Assembly (NCBI GenBank): GCA_933228675.1
Contig: OW121740.1
Span: 131,533,799-131,597,798, forward strand
Direction of reading: 5' to 3'
Length of the DNA: 64,000 nucleotides
Source: Stomorhina lunata
Taxonomy: Eukaryota > Arthropoda > Insecta > Diptera > Rhiniidae
Within the stretch, counting starts at the first letter, position 1. The number at the start of each line of letters is the position of its first letter. Below are positions 11,011-23,250 of the stretch, one piece after another. The position numbers were made by a program, and so were the translations under genes. The notes under the pieces were generated by a model. It saw only the letters and a list, made by a program, of their open reading frames with translations. It did not search any database and had not been told where the DNA came from.

Positions 11011-12560
11011 ACCTAAAAATTTTCTATAAAAATTTTTAACTGAAATTTTCTATAAAAATTTTTTACCCAAAAACTTTCTACAAAAATTTGTATACCGAAA
11101 AATTTTTTAAAGAAATTTTTATTTTATTTATTTATTTATTTGAAAATCACATACAACAAGAAGTTAATCCTTTAAGTTATGCCGAAAAATTTTTAATAAC
11201 AATTTTTATTCCGAAAAATTTTCTGTAGAAATTTTTATACCGAAAAATATTATATACAGATTTTTATACCGAAAAATTTTCTCTAGAATTTTTTATACCG
11301 AAAAATTTTCTCTAGAAATTTTTATACCGAGAAATTTTCTATAAAAATTTTTATACCGAAAAATTTTCTATAGAAATTTTTATACCGAAAAATTTTCTAT
11401 AAAAATTTTTAACCGAAAAACATTCTACAAAAATTTTTATACCGAAAAATTTTCTATAGAAATTTTTATACCGAAAAATTTTCTATAGAAATTTTTATAC
11501 CGAAAAATTTTCTATAGAAATTTTTATACCGAAAAATTTTCTATAGAAATTTTTATACCGAAAAATTTTCTATAGAAATTTTTATACCGAAAAATTTTCT
11601 ATAGAAATTTTTAACCAAAAAATTTTCTATAGAAATTTTTATACCGAAAAATTTTCTATAGAAATTTTTCTACCGAAAAATTTTCTGTAGAAATTTTTAT
11701 ACCGAAAAATTTTCTATAGAAATTTTTAAACCGAAAAATTGCCTATGGAAATTTTTATTCCGAAAAATTTTCTATAGAAATTTTTATACCGAAAAATTTT
11801 TGTATCGAAAAATTTTCTAAACAAATTTTTAACCGAAAAACTTTCTACAAAAATTTTTATACCGAAAAATTGTATATAGAAATTTCTATACCGAGAAATT
11901 GTATATAGAAATTTTTATTCCAAAAATTTTGTATAGAAATTTTTATTCCGAAAAATTTTGTATAGAAATTCTTATGCCGAAAAATTTTTTACAAAAATGT
12001 TTGGTATGAATTTTCTATAGAAATTTTTATACCGAAAAATTGTATATTGTAAATCTTAATACCAAAAAATTTTCTATAGAAATCTTAATACCAAAAAATT
12101 TTCTGTAGAAATTTTTATACCGAAAAATTTCCTATAGAAATTTTTATACCGAAGAATTTTCTATAGAAATTTTTATACCGAAAAATATTCTATACAAATT
12201 TTTATACCGAAAAATATTCTATACAAATTTTTGTGCCGAAAAATTTTCTATAAAAATTTTTAACCGAAAAACTTTCTGCAAAAATTTTTATACTGAAAAA
12301 TTTTCTATAGAAATTTTTAAACCGAAAAATTGCCTATAGAAATTTTTATTCCGAAAAGTTTTCTATAGAAATTTTTATACCGATAAAAAAATTTTTTAAC
12401 CGAAAAACTTTCTACAAAAATTTTTATACCGAAAAATTTTCTATAGAAATTTTTATTCCGAAAAATTGTATATAGAAATTTTTATTCCGAAAAATTTTCT
12501 ATAGAATTTTTATACAAATTTCTGTAGAAATTTTAATACAAACAAATTTTGTAGTACTTT
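11011..12560. repeat. AT-rich ~30-bp array, TATACCG-spacer variant
   Basis: Tandem units alternating the CTATAG palindrome with a TATACCG spacer (TTTTTATACCGAAAAATTTT), a spacer used almost exclusively in this block. Regular from 11,270 to 11,720, older at both edges. A (TTTA)n patch at about 11,120-11,145 interrupts it. Confidence 0.93.
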
Positions 12561-13129
12561 TTTTGAAAAAATTTTAAAAATCTTACTTTTGAGCCTGGTA
12601 ATTAAAGGGTTATTGACATCCGATTTCAACCAAAATTCTTATTTATATTTCGACCTATTAAGCTTATAAAAACTGCACTTATAACTTTGGTGAAAAATTG
12701 GGGTTTTGTTGAAATCTTTTGACTTTAAGTCGCAGGTACGGCTAAACGGTTAGAGATATCGATTTAATTCCTTCATTGCAACACTGTGAAACTATATATA
12801 CATTTTTCTATACGTTTAACAAACATTTGAAAAAACCAAAAAAGGAGTTTTGAAAAAAGGAGATATGAAAAAAATATATTTTTTTCGTTCAATGCAAAAG
12901 TAAATATTTTGGAAAACACTTAATAATTAGAAAACCTTCCAACCGATATTTATATCTCCTTGGAAAGCTCATTTTGTTGTATGCTACAGACAAAGACAAA
13001 TGTATTTAAACATATATTCCAAGTAGAAACATTTTAAAAAAATCTGAAGAAACCCCTCAGTTTTTTCATATAACTGGGATGTCCAAACTTTGGCGTCAAG
13101 TCGGCACTCTTTCCCTATATCCGATCTGA
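12561..13129. other. Fragment of old interspersed repeat, no gene
   Basis: Contains the diverged inverted partner (13,021-13,110) of 9,465-9,590. The rest shows no coding potential. The phrase 'cggttagagatatcgattt' resembles tails of degenerate insect repeats. Confidence 0.45.
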
Positions 13130-14000
13130 ATGAAAGTTTGTATTTGGATTATTGGGGTCAAAAGTAACAAATTTGGGGGTACGTTTTTTTTTTTTTGTAG
13201 AACGTCTTTACATTTTTTGGGACACTCTAATGTCCCAAACTTTGATAAAATTTGGACTGTGGATAGCTTTTTTGCCGAGTAAGAAGGGACTTTTGAAATT
13301 TTTGCCATTAAGGGGGTAAAAAGGACACAAATCGAGAACGTTTTATCTCCTAAAATAAATTACGTTTTGAAAAGCTATGAAAAGAAGCGGACAGGTATTT
13401 GGTACTTTCTTGAAACTATGCCAGATAGGGGGTAAAATGGATAAAAAATAGTTTTTTTGGTCCTTTTTAACCCCACTCGTTTATTTTGAACCGAAGAATA
13501 CAGAAAAGAACTTTGTACTGCTATCAATTGATGTGAAAAAAATGTTGATTACGTATTTGGTGCTGTTTTTGATTTCGGACGAAAAATGGGTAAAAAGATA
13601 TAAAATGAAGTAATAAAGTAATTTAATTAGAAACAAAATGTTAACATTGTTTTAATAAAATGTACCGAATTTAATTGGTACCTAAGAAGTAACACATGGA
13701 ACTTTTTTAAAATTAGGGTATAAAAAGTGGTAGTAATATATATAATTTAAATTGCGTTTTGGTCAGCTAAAAAAAAATAAGAAGACTAGTAGTTGGTACT
13801 TTTTTTAAAAAAAGGCCGAGCAGAGCCAATAATATGTGAAAAATATTTTTGATACTTTTTTTATACTTTTGAACAAATGAACTTAGGAAGTGTATCACAA
13901 GTATATACCATATAATTTAAAATAGATATATGAAAATTTTAAAATTTGCCTCGAAACGATTATCATAAAACTCCGAGCAAGGGTCGATCAACCAGGTACT
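13130..14000 (-). repeat. L-family dispersed repeat, old inverted copy
   Basis: Reads on the minus strand as a diverged version of 15,221-16,860. It begins at about 13,998 with the reverse complement of GTACCTGGTTGA and a damaged CCGAGC/GCTCGG hairpin (CTCCGAGCAAGGGTCG on the plus strand), and continues into the 'TTTTTACCCCCT', 'GGTACTTTTTT' and 'ACTTTGATAAAATTTGGACTGT' blocks. It lacks the 130-bp subrepeats. No coding capacity. Confidence 0.75.
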
Positions 14001-15220
14001 AAAATCAATATGCCAAACATGTTTATTTGTTGTACTTTATTCACAATTTATTAAATAAATTCAATTTCAATTGATAGATTTAAATTGTTAGATTTGTAAA
14101 CATATATAAACCGAAAAAATGTTTATCTTTTAAATACTGTTTATGTAAACTTTTTCTTACAACAACAAAACCAAATCATTCTCTAAGGCTCAAATCACTT
14201 TCCTTTATAACATGCAACATCTCTATAACTCATTTAAATAATAAATCTCAAATAAACAATAAATACTTTAAATATTTCAATTTATTAAATTTCATTTTAA
14301 AATACAAGAATACTAGACAATATAACTAAATTAAATAACAATATAGCAAATTAAAAACATCATAACAGATATATTTTAGATATCGATAAAATAACTTTAT
14401 ACAATTATATACTTTCATTTGGTTATAAACTATTAGTAATCAAATGACCATAAAATATTTATCAATTTGGAATATCATCATCAACAGATACAAATACATT
14501 GATATTGAATAAATATACAAACATTCAAATCGACTATTAAATGATTTAACATATGCATAGATACACATACACACACATACATACATACTTATATTCTCTT
14601 AGATAACTCAGACACAAATTGTTGCAAGTCCTATTTCAAATAGAATTGACAATTAATAGTCTGCCATCTAAGCACAAATACTATGAATTTACACATTTGT
14701 CTAACAATCAATTGTTAAAATTTTAAATCGGGGATGGATAAGTGTATACAAATTTGTATTCAATTACTAAAAGATATTGGGATAATAAATAAAGTAAATA
14801 TACCCTAAAATTTCGATCCAAATAAGAATTATTCATATCGCATTATTCATCTTCCCATCTCTGGCATTTAAATATTGATAGACAGATTGAATTTGAGAAA
14901 AAAGAATTATGGAATATGAGTTGTATCAGAATTTTGATGAACATCTATAAAACATGTCCTTTTATAAGGTCTATATTTAGCAATTTATGTATTTACTGTT
15001 GTATCGGACTAAACAATTGTAATAACTATATAAGATGACAATAAATCACAAAAATTGAAACGTTTAGTACAGTAACAATTTTATTGGTAAGTCTAGGTAG
15101 ATACATGTTCACAACAATAGAAATAGGAATGATTTTATTAAATTTAAATCTGTCACAACATACAATTTAATCGAGTGAGTAAATTGATAAGTAGTATAGG
15201 GTATAGTAGTTAATAACTTA
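14001..15220. other. AT-rich sequence without a gene
   Basis: No open reading frame, repeat ends or RNA structure that I can support. A short 'acacatacacacacatacatacatac' type microsatellite lies near 14,565-14,590. Confidence 0.4.
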
Positions 15221-16819
15221 GTACCTGGTTGACCGAGCCTTGCTCGGAGCTTTATGATTAGCATTTTGAGGCAAATTTTAAAGTTTTTATATATTTTATT
15301 TTATAAAGTGCTAAAATAAATTTAGAGGAAAGACATTGTACAAATATTCAGTTAATTTTGAATTATTTTATTTATTTTGTCCGACCAACACGTAGTTTGC
15401 ATAGTTTACAGTTTAACTCATTTTAATAATTTTGGAAATTATTCATACCAACAGAAACCTCCGTCGACTCATGCGCAACAACTTTGCTAAAGATTATAGT
15501 CTGATCAAATGCACAGTTTACGATTTAATTCATTTTGAGTAGTTTTAAGTGGCGCCACTTGAAGTTGTTCGTACCATATAACAAACCTTTGTCTGCTTAT
15601 TCGTAACAACTTTGCTTATGATTATAACATGATCAAATGCACAGTTTACGATTTAATTCACTTTGAGTAATTTTCTGTGGCGCCACCTGTCGGACTTTGC
15701 TCATTCCAATTCATAAACCTTCTTCGGCTTATCCGTAACAACTTTGCTGAAGATTATAGCATGATTAAATGTACAGCTTACGATTAAATTGACTTTGAGT
15801 AAATTTCAGTGGCGCCACCTGTCGAAATTTCTTCATACCAACTAAGAAACCTTCGTCGGCTCATGTGCAACAACTTTGCTAAAGATTGTAGCATGATTAA
15901 ATGTACAGATTACGATTAAATTGACTTTGAGTAAGTTTCTGTAGCGCCATCTGTCCGAAATTATTCATACCAACTAAAAAGGCTTCGGCGGCTCATGCGC
16001 TACAACTTTGCTAAAGATCATAGCATGATCAAATGTACAGTTTACGATTTTATTAATTTTTAGTAATTTTCAGTGGCGCCATCTGTTGGAAATTAGTCTC
16101 ATCAACTTAAAAACCTTCGCCGGCTTATCCGCAACATCTTCGCTAAAGAGCATAACATGATCAAATGCACAGTTTACTATTCTATAAAGAACATACATAC
16201 AGACAAACATTCATTTGTTTAAAATAATACTAATTTTTCCCCCTTTTTATTCCCTAATTTCTAAAAGTTCCATATGCATATTTGGTACTTTTTTGGTGCA
16301 AATTGAATTCGGTACATTTTATTAAAACGCAGTTAACATAATGTATAATGTTCCTATCATATTACTTTGGAGATGTTATGTTATCATTTTATCCCCTTTT
16401 TACCCATTTCGGCTCCAAAATCAAAAAAGTACCAAATACGTATTTCATGTTTCTTTTACATCTATTGATTGCAGTACAAAGTTTCTTTCTATATTCTTTA
16501 GTTTAAAATATAAGAGTGGGTTAAAAAGGTACCAAAAAAACTATTTTCAGCCTTTTTTACCCCCTATCGAACATAGTTTCAAAAAAGTACCAAACACCTA
16601 TCCACTTATTTTCATAGTTGTTTAAAACGTAATTCTAATTTTGTTTCTATACCTATTACTTTAGGAGATATAGCGTTTTCGATTTTTTCCCCTTTTTACC
16701 CGTTTTTACCCTCTTAGAGGCAAAAGTTCCAAAAGTTCCTTCTTCTTCGACCTATACATCAAAAAAGATACCCACTGTCCAAATTTTATCAAAATCGTTA
16801 GAGCCGTTTTCGAGATAGC

Positions 16820-16860
<41 letters not shown>
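15221..16860 (+). repeat. L-family dispersed repeat, copy 1
   Basis: Starts GTACCTGGTTGA followed by a perfect 6-bp hairpin (CCGAGC, loop CTT, GCTCGG at 15,233-15,247). Then comes unique sequence, then about six 128-132-bp subrepeats (15,416-16,195), then a ~650-bp tail with repeated 'TTTTTACCC' phrases that ends in a (TA)n tract. It matches 24,449-26,175 with only scattered differences, so the two copies are recent. No open frame; a non-autonomous element of unknown superfamily. The tail is duplicated at 17,114-17,850. Confidence 0.85.
15416..16195 (+). repeat. ~130-bp subrepeats inside L family
   Basis: Successive copies of a unit containing GTGGCGCCACCTGTCGG, 'ACAACTTTGCTAAAGATTAT' and 'CACAGTTTACGATTTAATTC'. 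The GGCGCC core recurs at about 15,551, 15,679, 15,811, 15,943 and 16,075, so the period is 128-132 bp. GC content is clearly above the surroundings. Units differ from one another more than the two L-family copies do, so the tandem array predates the last transposition. Confidence 0.9.
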
Positions 16861-16865
16861 CAATT

Positions 16866-17113
16866 GAAGCATAGCCGCGAATAACGTTGTAAGCGACAAA
16901 ATTGAAATTGTTCACAATTCGTAAAAAACGTTTTTAAAGTAGCAGGCAATATATGGATAATTTTTTTTTCTAATAGTATTTTGATAGCGATAAGGTGCAT
17001 AATTTTGACTGATTTTGTGATTGAGCAACGTAAAAGGGTCAAGTTGACTGTAATCTGCAAAAAACAGGTTTTGTAAAAATCGGCTTTTAAAACGTTATTC
17101 GCGGCTATGCTTC
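16866..17113. mobile_element. 248-bp inverted-repeat element (MITE)
   Basis: Perfect 23-bp terminal inverted repeats beginning GAAGCATAGCCGCGAATAAC, at 16,866-16,888 and 17,091-17,113, flanked by AATT on both sides (16,862-16,865 and 17,114-17,117). The empty site 'catacaattattgctcg' at 26,147-26,161 shows where it inserted: the (TA)n tail of an L-family copy. AATT is palindromic, so a 4-bp target duplication and longer TIRs cannot be told apart. No coding capacity; superfamily unknown. Confidence 0.9.
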
Positions 17114-17776
17114 AATTATTGCTCGTTTAAGAATATAAGATAAAGAACATACATACAGACAAACATTCATTTGTTTAAAATAATACTAATTTTTCCCCCT
17201 TTTTATTCCCTAATTTCTAAAAGTTCCATATGTATATTTGGTACTTTTTTGGTGCCAATTGAATTCGGTACATTTTTTAAAAACGCATTTAACATAATGT
17301 ATAATGTTCCTATTCATATTACTTTGCAGATGTTAAGTTATCATTTTATCCCTTTTTTACCCATTTTGGCTCCAAAATCAAAAAAGTACCAAATACGTGT
17401 TTCATGTTTTTTTTACATCTATTGATTGTAGTACCAAGTTTCTTTCTATATTCTTTAGTTTAAAATATAAGAGTGGGTTAAAAAGGTGCCAAAAAAACTA
17501 TTTTCACCCTTTTTTACCCCCTATCGGACATAGTTTCAAAAAAGTACCAAACACCTGTCCGCTTATTTTCAAAGTTGTTTAAAACGTAATTTTAATTTTG
17601 TTTCTATACCTATTGCTTTAGGAGACATAGCGTTTTCGATTTTTTCCCCTTTTTACCCGTTTTTACCCTCTTAGAGGTAAAAGTTCCAAAAGTCCCTTCT
17701 TCTTCAACCTATACATCAAAAAAGATACCCACTGTCCAAATTTTATCAAAATCGTTAGAGCCGTTTTCGAGATAGC

Positions 17777-17807
<31 letters not shown>

Positions 17808-17850
17808 CAATTATTGCTCGTTTAAGAATATAAGAATAAGAATAAATAAA
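17114..17850 (+). repeat. Second tandem copy of the L-family tail
   Basis: From 'aagaacatacatacagacaaac' (about 17,143) to the (TA)n tract at 17,783-17,808 this repeats 16,190-16,850 closely. The L element therefore carries a tandemly duplicated tail separated by the 248-bp MITE. Open frames in it (for example 17,171-17,425) match open frames in the first tail only because the DNA is the same; I do not call them genes. Confidence 0.85.
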
Positions 17851-18459
17851 TGTGATAGACTCGGATCAAGTGCGAGTAATTTTTCATATTTAATAATATT
17901 TACATACCGACCGTTTTGTTATTTTTTGATAAACTTTTTTTTTTAAGTAAAAGGTTATTCAAATGCGCTCAGAGTAGTCTATACCGCACTATATGTCTTA
18001 GTATGTATCTTTTTATCTATCTTAGCCTAGTTTAGTATATGTCTAAGTCCATGTCTCAGAACATGTTAAAGTTTATGTTCTTACGTATATAAATAATATA
18101 ATTTAAATAAATTTTAAATCTATCCTCGTTCATTTAATTGAGAAACCATTACAGTTGCACAAAATTATACAAATTCAAAATGCATATGATAATTGCTACA
18201 AAAAGCCACAAATCGGTATGGACATATTAAGAGTTACCAGCTCAACTAAATTATATGAAATTTTAGTGACTACCAGATTTTTTCATAAAACTAAGGAAAC
18301 GTAAATTTATACAAATTCTTAAAACTCACAGCAAATTAAGAATGAATTTAATTTTTAACATTTTAACTTCAATGACTAAGAGCCTTCAAAACAAATCAAC
18401 TAATAGCAGAGACTCTCAAGCGGTGGGCTGTGGTCTTTTAGAGATCTATATACCCTAAT
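17851..18459. other. AT-rich sequence with small repeat remnants
   Basis: Holds 'GGATCAAGTGCGAGTAAT' at about 17,861-17,880, a remnant of the flank of the hammerhead-bearing repeat, and a decayed island of the 12-bp minisatellite motif (17,995-18,065). No gene seen. Confidence 0.5.
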
Positions 18460-18817
18460 TATACCCTTCACCACCTTAGGTGGAAGGGGTATTATAAGTT
18501 TGTGCTGATGTATGTAACGCATAGAAATATTTGTCTTAGACCCATCTTTTAGTATATAGAATCACTTTCTGAGTCGATTTAGCGATGTCCGTCCGTCCGT
18601 CCGTCTGGCTGGCTGGACGGCTGGACTCCCATGTAAACCTTGTAATCAAACTACAGGTCGCAATTCTAAAGATAATTTGATGAAATTCGGCACAGATAAT
18701 GGACCATGATAATGGGACCATGTCTATTGAAATTGGTTAAAATCGGTCCATTATTTATGGTACCTCCCATGGTCGTATGGTCGGGCTTGACCGACTATAG
18801 CGCTTTCTTACTTGTTT
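18460..18817 (+). repeat. CTTCACC dispersed repeat, copy 1 (internally deleted)
   Basis: Begins TATACCCTTCACCACC with an immediate inverted partner GGTGGAAGGGGTAT, carries the (CCGT)n/(GGCT)n block near 18,590-18,625 and ends 'GACCGACTATAGCGCTTTCTTACTTG'-like. It keeps both ends but lacks about half of the interior found in the 32,231-32,978 copy. Short open frames are not genes. Confidence 0.85.
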
Positions 18818-20100
18818 TGTTTTTTGTTTAATAACTTAGTGGGCCATAGTTAAAGTAAGTTGTGTGAACAGGGCCGCTTAGCTTGAACTTCTGAGAACCC
18901 CTGCTCTAAAGAAGTAGACTTAACATAATTTCATGAATAAATGATTTTGTAACATGCGTTAGTTTACCAAAACAAATAAATTAATAAAGGCAGGAATCAT
19001 CATATAGAATAGCATAATGTCTGTCTGGTGGTAAATGGATTATGAGTACACAACCACAAAATGAAAAATCAGTTTAAACCAAACAATTATCTAGTAATTG
19101 CAAAATTTTAACAAAGTTTATAATTGCGTATATACAAAAAATAAGAACAGAATTGTGTTGGTCGTACGGATGAATGAGTGAAAGAATGACTGCAATAATC
19201 CTCACAGTAGTCAGGCATAAAAATTTTATTCTGTTTTCAAATTGACTTGAAGCAACAAAAAAAAAATTATGACATTTACTCATTTTATTTTGTTTTGTTT
19301 TGCAAAAGTTTTCAAAGGAGCACAGCAAAGCAACAAAATGCAACAGAGTTAAATTGTCCAAACCATCACTTGCACAAAACATTCAACGCCTATGGCCTAC
19401 AATGCCAATTGCAACGATTGTGTTGCCGTTATATGTTTGTTGCCGGCTTTATTAAAGGGAAAAAGTAAAACAGATTATGTCGCCCCTACCCTATTGTCCT
19501 ATACATAAAAGCCAACTCTCAGAAATCATATGAACCTGTATGTAGTCATAATTTACATCCTATCGAACCTTTATGAATAACGTTAGGTTTACTACTCTTA
19601 CAACTCTTGATATGCTACATGTTTTTCTATGAACATGACAGACAGACTGTCCTTATAGCCAGACACATCACCATTTAACCCACTTCTCTATTTGATAGAG
19701 GACTTGTATTCATTGTATAGTTACTTTTATTTGTTCCCCTTTCGAAAAGCACCCTTTTTAAACACTAACAGTCTGTTTTTGACTCCCAACTTCCTTAAAA
19801 TGTTGAAGATGAATATTCTGTATATACATACATTCCTCATACGTTGCATGTAGCATTTACCGTTAGTTGTTTGTTTGTAGCACATAATAAACGTGATGAT
19901 TATTGCGTTTATGAGTTCAACTGAAAAAAAAAAATACGAAAATGTAAAACTGTAACAACTTCATTTTATTGTTAATGGCGCTACAATGGAAGTGTGTAAA
20001 TAGCAGGGACGTGGTTAAAATGTTAGTGCTTATATAGTTACCACTAATAAGAGTAAAATATGAAATAATTGCATTTAGATGGGTTTACGTGAGTGTTTTT
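18818..20100. other. AT-rich sequence without a supported gene
   Basis: Somewhat richer in GC near 19,240-19,470, where open frames of 73 and 102 codons overlap on opposite strands. Neither has a recognisable domain or splice context. Possibly unique intergenic or intronic DNA. Confidence 0.4.
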
Positions 20101-20775
20101 ATACCCTTCACCACCATAGGAAACACATAGAAATATTTGTCTGAGACCCATCTTTTAGTATACCGATAGACTGAAAAACACTCCTTATTAATTTACAGAT
20201 GTCCGTCCGGCTGGCTGGATGGCCGGATTTCCATGTAAGCTTGTTATCAAAGTACAGGTCGTAACTTCAAAAATATTTTAATTAAATTTGGCACACACTC
20301 ATATTGACTTCCCGGAATAGAGTTTTTGGCTATTTACAACCCCAAATTTAAGTAACCGAAATCAGTGTACAAAATTTTGTAGGAATTGGTCCATATTTGA
20401 CCATACCTGTCATACAAGACACATTCTTAAAAGTCTTTTAAATACTCAGAAAAGCACAAAATCGCTTATAAATCTGACAATAATTGCATTTTATTACTAA
20501 AACTTTGCACCGGTAAATATTTTGGAAATGAAAACCGATAACCGAAATTTAGCAACAATAGATCCACAATTGACCCTAGCTCCCATATCAGGTCCTCAGC
20601 CGGAAATGAAAAAAATTTACTAAAACCTCCAAATTTTGAAAAAAAAAACAAACGAGAATATGTATATCTCTAAGACTTAAGGAGAACTTGATAAATTGTT
20701 GGTCCATACTTAACCTTAGTGAAGGGTATCATATTGTCAGACTTGACCGACTATAGCCTCTCTTACTTGTTTTTT
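20101..20775 (+). repeat. CTTCACC dispersed repeat, copy 2 (older)
   Basis: Starts ATACCCTTCACCACCATAGG and ends 'GTGAAGGGTATCATATTGTC .. GACTTGACCGACTATAGCC .. CTTACTTG'. The start and the GTGAAGGGTAT near the end are inverted repeats. It is diverged from the other copies (interior blocks reordered or lost), so it is an older insertion. Confidence 0.8.
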
Positions 20776-21104
20776 CCATACGCACAAACTAAAGAGAGTT
20801 TTATGTTTTTTTTTTAAACAACGTCGTATAAATAATCTTATGCAGCGTTGCCAATGAGCTGTAAATCGTTATTTTTATTTTACATATTTAAATTTTTTAT
20901 TTTATAAATTTCAAAGACATCATAAAAGTGAAAGTCGTTATTTAAGTGCAGGTCATGGCCAATGTGAAAGACATTGTCAAAGCTTAAGTCATGGTCAAAG
21001 TGCCTATAAAACTTTAAACTTTATTACACCTCTATAAGAGGTATGATATTTATTTTTATTAAAATTTGATTATTTTTGTTAATATTATTCACATGTTGTT
21101 AATA
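20776..21104. other. Short AT-rich spacer
   Basis: No gene or repeat recognised. It contains loosely repeated 'gtcatggtcaaagtg/gtcatggccaatgtg' phrases at 20,950-21,000. Confidence 0.4.
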
Positions 21105-21888
21105 CAGGGTTATCCATTTTGCGGTTTCAAAAGTGAACGTAAATAAAACACATATAAAATATTTTTTTCATGATATTTAAATATTTTTCATTATCAAGCT
21201 TGAATCATCTTTTAAATGACTACCACGCGAAATGTTGCAAGCATTGATTCTTTTGAGGTAATTTTCGACATCTTTTTGACACATATTGGGCGGTATTTCA
21301 GCCATAACAAATGTTGGTTATTCAGTACTCAAGAGTTAAAGGTTTATATAAACAAGGTCTTGCGCGTAGCCCCACAAAAATGTTTAATGGTTCACCGTCT
21401 TTTTGAAACCACATATTCTCCAAGTCGTATTCTTCAATAATGTATCATAAGACAGTCTTAATTAGTGAGAACGACGAGAAATCGACACATTCGGGTCTCC
21501 GACAACACTTTTACTTACAGCAGCAATATTTTCATCGGAACGAGCGAAACGATGATGCACAGGCCTTACAATATTTATAACCGTCCAGTCTCTTCATATT
21601 TCTTCACAATTTTGCCAATTGCTTGCGTAGTTGGACGGTTATGTAAGCCATCTTCTTCTTCTTCTTCTATTATCCTTGACTCCGAGTGGAGCATAGGGCC
21701 TCAAACCATAATCTCCTCTTAAAGCACGATATGTGGCTGTAGCAGAATCACCATTTTTGTAGTATGTTTTGATAATTTTTATGAGTTGTCTGATACTTAA
21801 GCGATCCATTTTCGTCAATGTCAGACTTTCAACTGAAAAGAAAAAATATTGTTTAACAACAAATTGAAACCACGAAATGGATAACCCG
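21105..21888 (-). pseudogene. Tc1/mariner-type transposon relic
   Basis: Ends are inverted: GGGTTATCCATTTTGCGGTTTCAA at the left (first 20 bases from 21,107) and its imperfect reverse complement ending at 21,888. On the minus strand an ATG at 21,809-21,807 opens a helix-turn-helix N-terminus (MDRLSIRQLIKIIKTYYKNG), followed by a GAAGAAGAAG expansion, a frame change, an RPTTQAIGKIVKKYEETG helix, a stop and then a piece reading RFARSDENIAAVSKSV. A last scrap (WFQKDGEP) resembles the catalytic-domain WFQQDGA motif. The middle of the catalytic domain is missing. Family assignment rests on remembered motif resemblance. Confidence 0.7.
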
Positions 21889-21989
21889 ATGGAGAAATTT
21901 TGTATGCGCATTTAAACCCTTTATTTTCCATTGTAAAGTGGGATGGATTATGAATGGAATGGAAAAAAGTCCGTAACTTCTAAAAAATG

Positions 21990-23010
21990 TATGTGTATAT
22001 AGAAACAGTGTTAAGGAGCTTAAGTTTTGAACATGGAAAGCCTAGATTCTACTGGGCGGCACAATCAGCCCCCGAAGTAGGGCCCCTAAGACTCATAAAT
22101 TACTTGAAACAATATATTATTGTCATTTCCCAACCGATTTGATAAATCATACTATAGGTCAAGATCTACAAAAAACATCACTACATGCATATGCTATCTC
22201 TTAAAGTTTTAAAGATATTCGACTTCAAAAATAAAATGTTTAATGTTTGTCCCATACTGCAGCGATTTTTTACTAATATCTGATATATATAAACCGATTT
22301 TCTTGATTTAAAGCTTTCTAGAAAAAGAGCAATATTTTAGTATTTCACAAGTAAAAAGTACATTAAAAGCTTTACTTATTAAAAATTATAAGTGCTAAAA
22401 GTTAATATTAAAACAAAAGATTTTTACTACTTCAAAAAATTAAGTAAAAACATTCTTACTATACTACCATACCTCTTTTAGTTTAAGAGATATTTTACTA
22501 AAAACATTTAGTTTTTTGAGCTTTTTGGCATGACTTCTGGCCTGTTTTGGCTTATAAATGTTTTTGGATAAGACGCAAAATTTTTTTAAATTTAAATTTT
22601 TTTAAAATACTGTTAGATTGCTGATAAATTTTTAAATGAACTAGAAGAAAACAAATTTATTATTTAAACTTTATTACAGACACATTTTCGTCAAAGTTTG
22701 TGTTCCGAAAATTGTCTGAAAATTTTGTCAAAAAAACTAACTTTATTTTTTCTATATTTTTGAAAATTTTTTCAAAAGCCTTTTTTAACATTTTGTAAAA
22801 GACTAGGCTTCAGGAATGCTTATAAACTATATTTTGAAAAAAATTTACATGTATCCTACAACCAGCGGTGGTCGAAAATTTTTAGACAAAACTTAAATTT
22901 TTAGACAAAACTTAAATTTTTAGACAAAACTTAAATTTTTAGACAAAACTTAAATTTTTTGTGTCTGTAAAAAAAATTTATTATGGATTCTAAAATTTTT
23001 CTTAATTATA
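21990..23010. repeat. M-family degenerate interspersed repeat, segment 1
   Basis: Stretches here recur elsewhere in the window: 22,010-22,240 is inverted at 58,850-59,130; 22,245-22,370 (CCCATACTGCAGCGATTTTT..) recurs at 27,628-27,745; 22,745-22,880 (CTACAACCAGCGGTGGT..) recurs at 30,575-30,680. No coding capacity. Divergence is high and boundaries are unclear. Confidence 0.65.
22878..22957. repeat. Four-copy 19-bp tandem repeat
   Basis: Four nearly perfect copies of a 19-bp unit containing TTTTTAGACAAAACTTAAA directly after the M-family phrase 'accagcggtggt'. The related segment at 30,660 has only one unit, so the expansion is local. Confidence 0.9.
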
Positions 23011-23014
23011 TTAA

Positions 23015-23250
23015 GTGAAGGAAGATGAAACTGAAAAATGTTTCTACAGTTAATAATCTAAGCTTTTACTTATGATTTACAAACATAATTCGTAATGATT
23101 GTGTTTGTCAAATAAGTAATAATGCGAGGTTTTCGATCTGTTTATAAGTAGGGATACTCCTCTTGAAGAGGTGGCCTAACCAACCATCGAAACGCTACGA
23201 GAAATTAGTTTTTCCGCAAACATTTTTGGCTTTTGTCTGTTGAATTTTTT
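23015..23250 (+). repeat. Hammerhead-bearing dispersed repeat, copy C
   Basis: Same landmarks as 49,132-49,450: 'AAGTGAAGGAAGATGAAACT', 'TTTACTTATGATTTACAAAC', 'ATGCGAGGTTTTCGATCTG', ribozyme core, then 'TTTTTCCGCAAACATTTTTG'. Unlike the other copies it is not next to an AT-rich array but sits inside M-family sequence. Confidence 0.8.
23158..23203 (+). ncRNA. Inactivated hammerhead core, copy C
   Basis: TCCTC, then TTGAAGA (the invariant first C of CTGANGA is T), GGTGG, loop CCTAACCAA, CCATC, GAAA, then CGCTAC where intact copies have CGCGTC. Both the catalytic core and the cleavage triplet are mutated, while stem II is preserved through a G-T wobble. Expected to be inactive. Confidence 0.6.
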
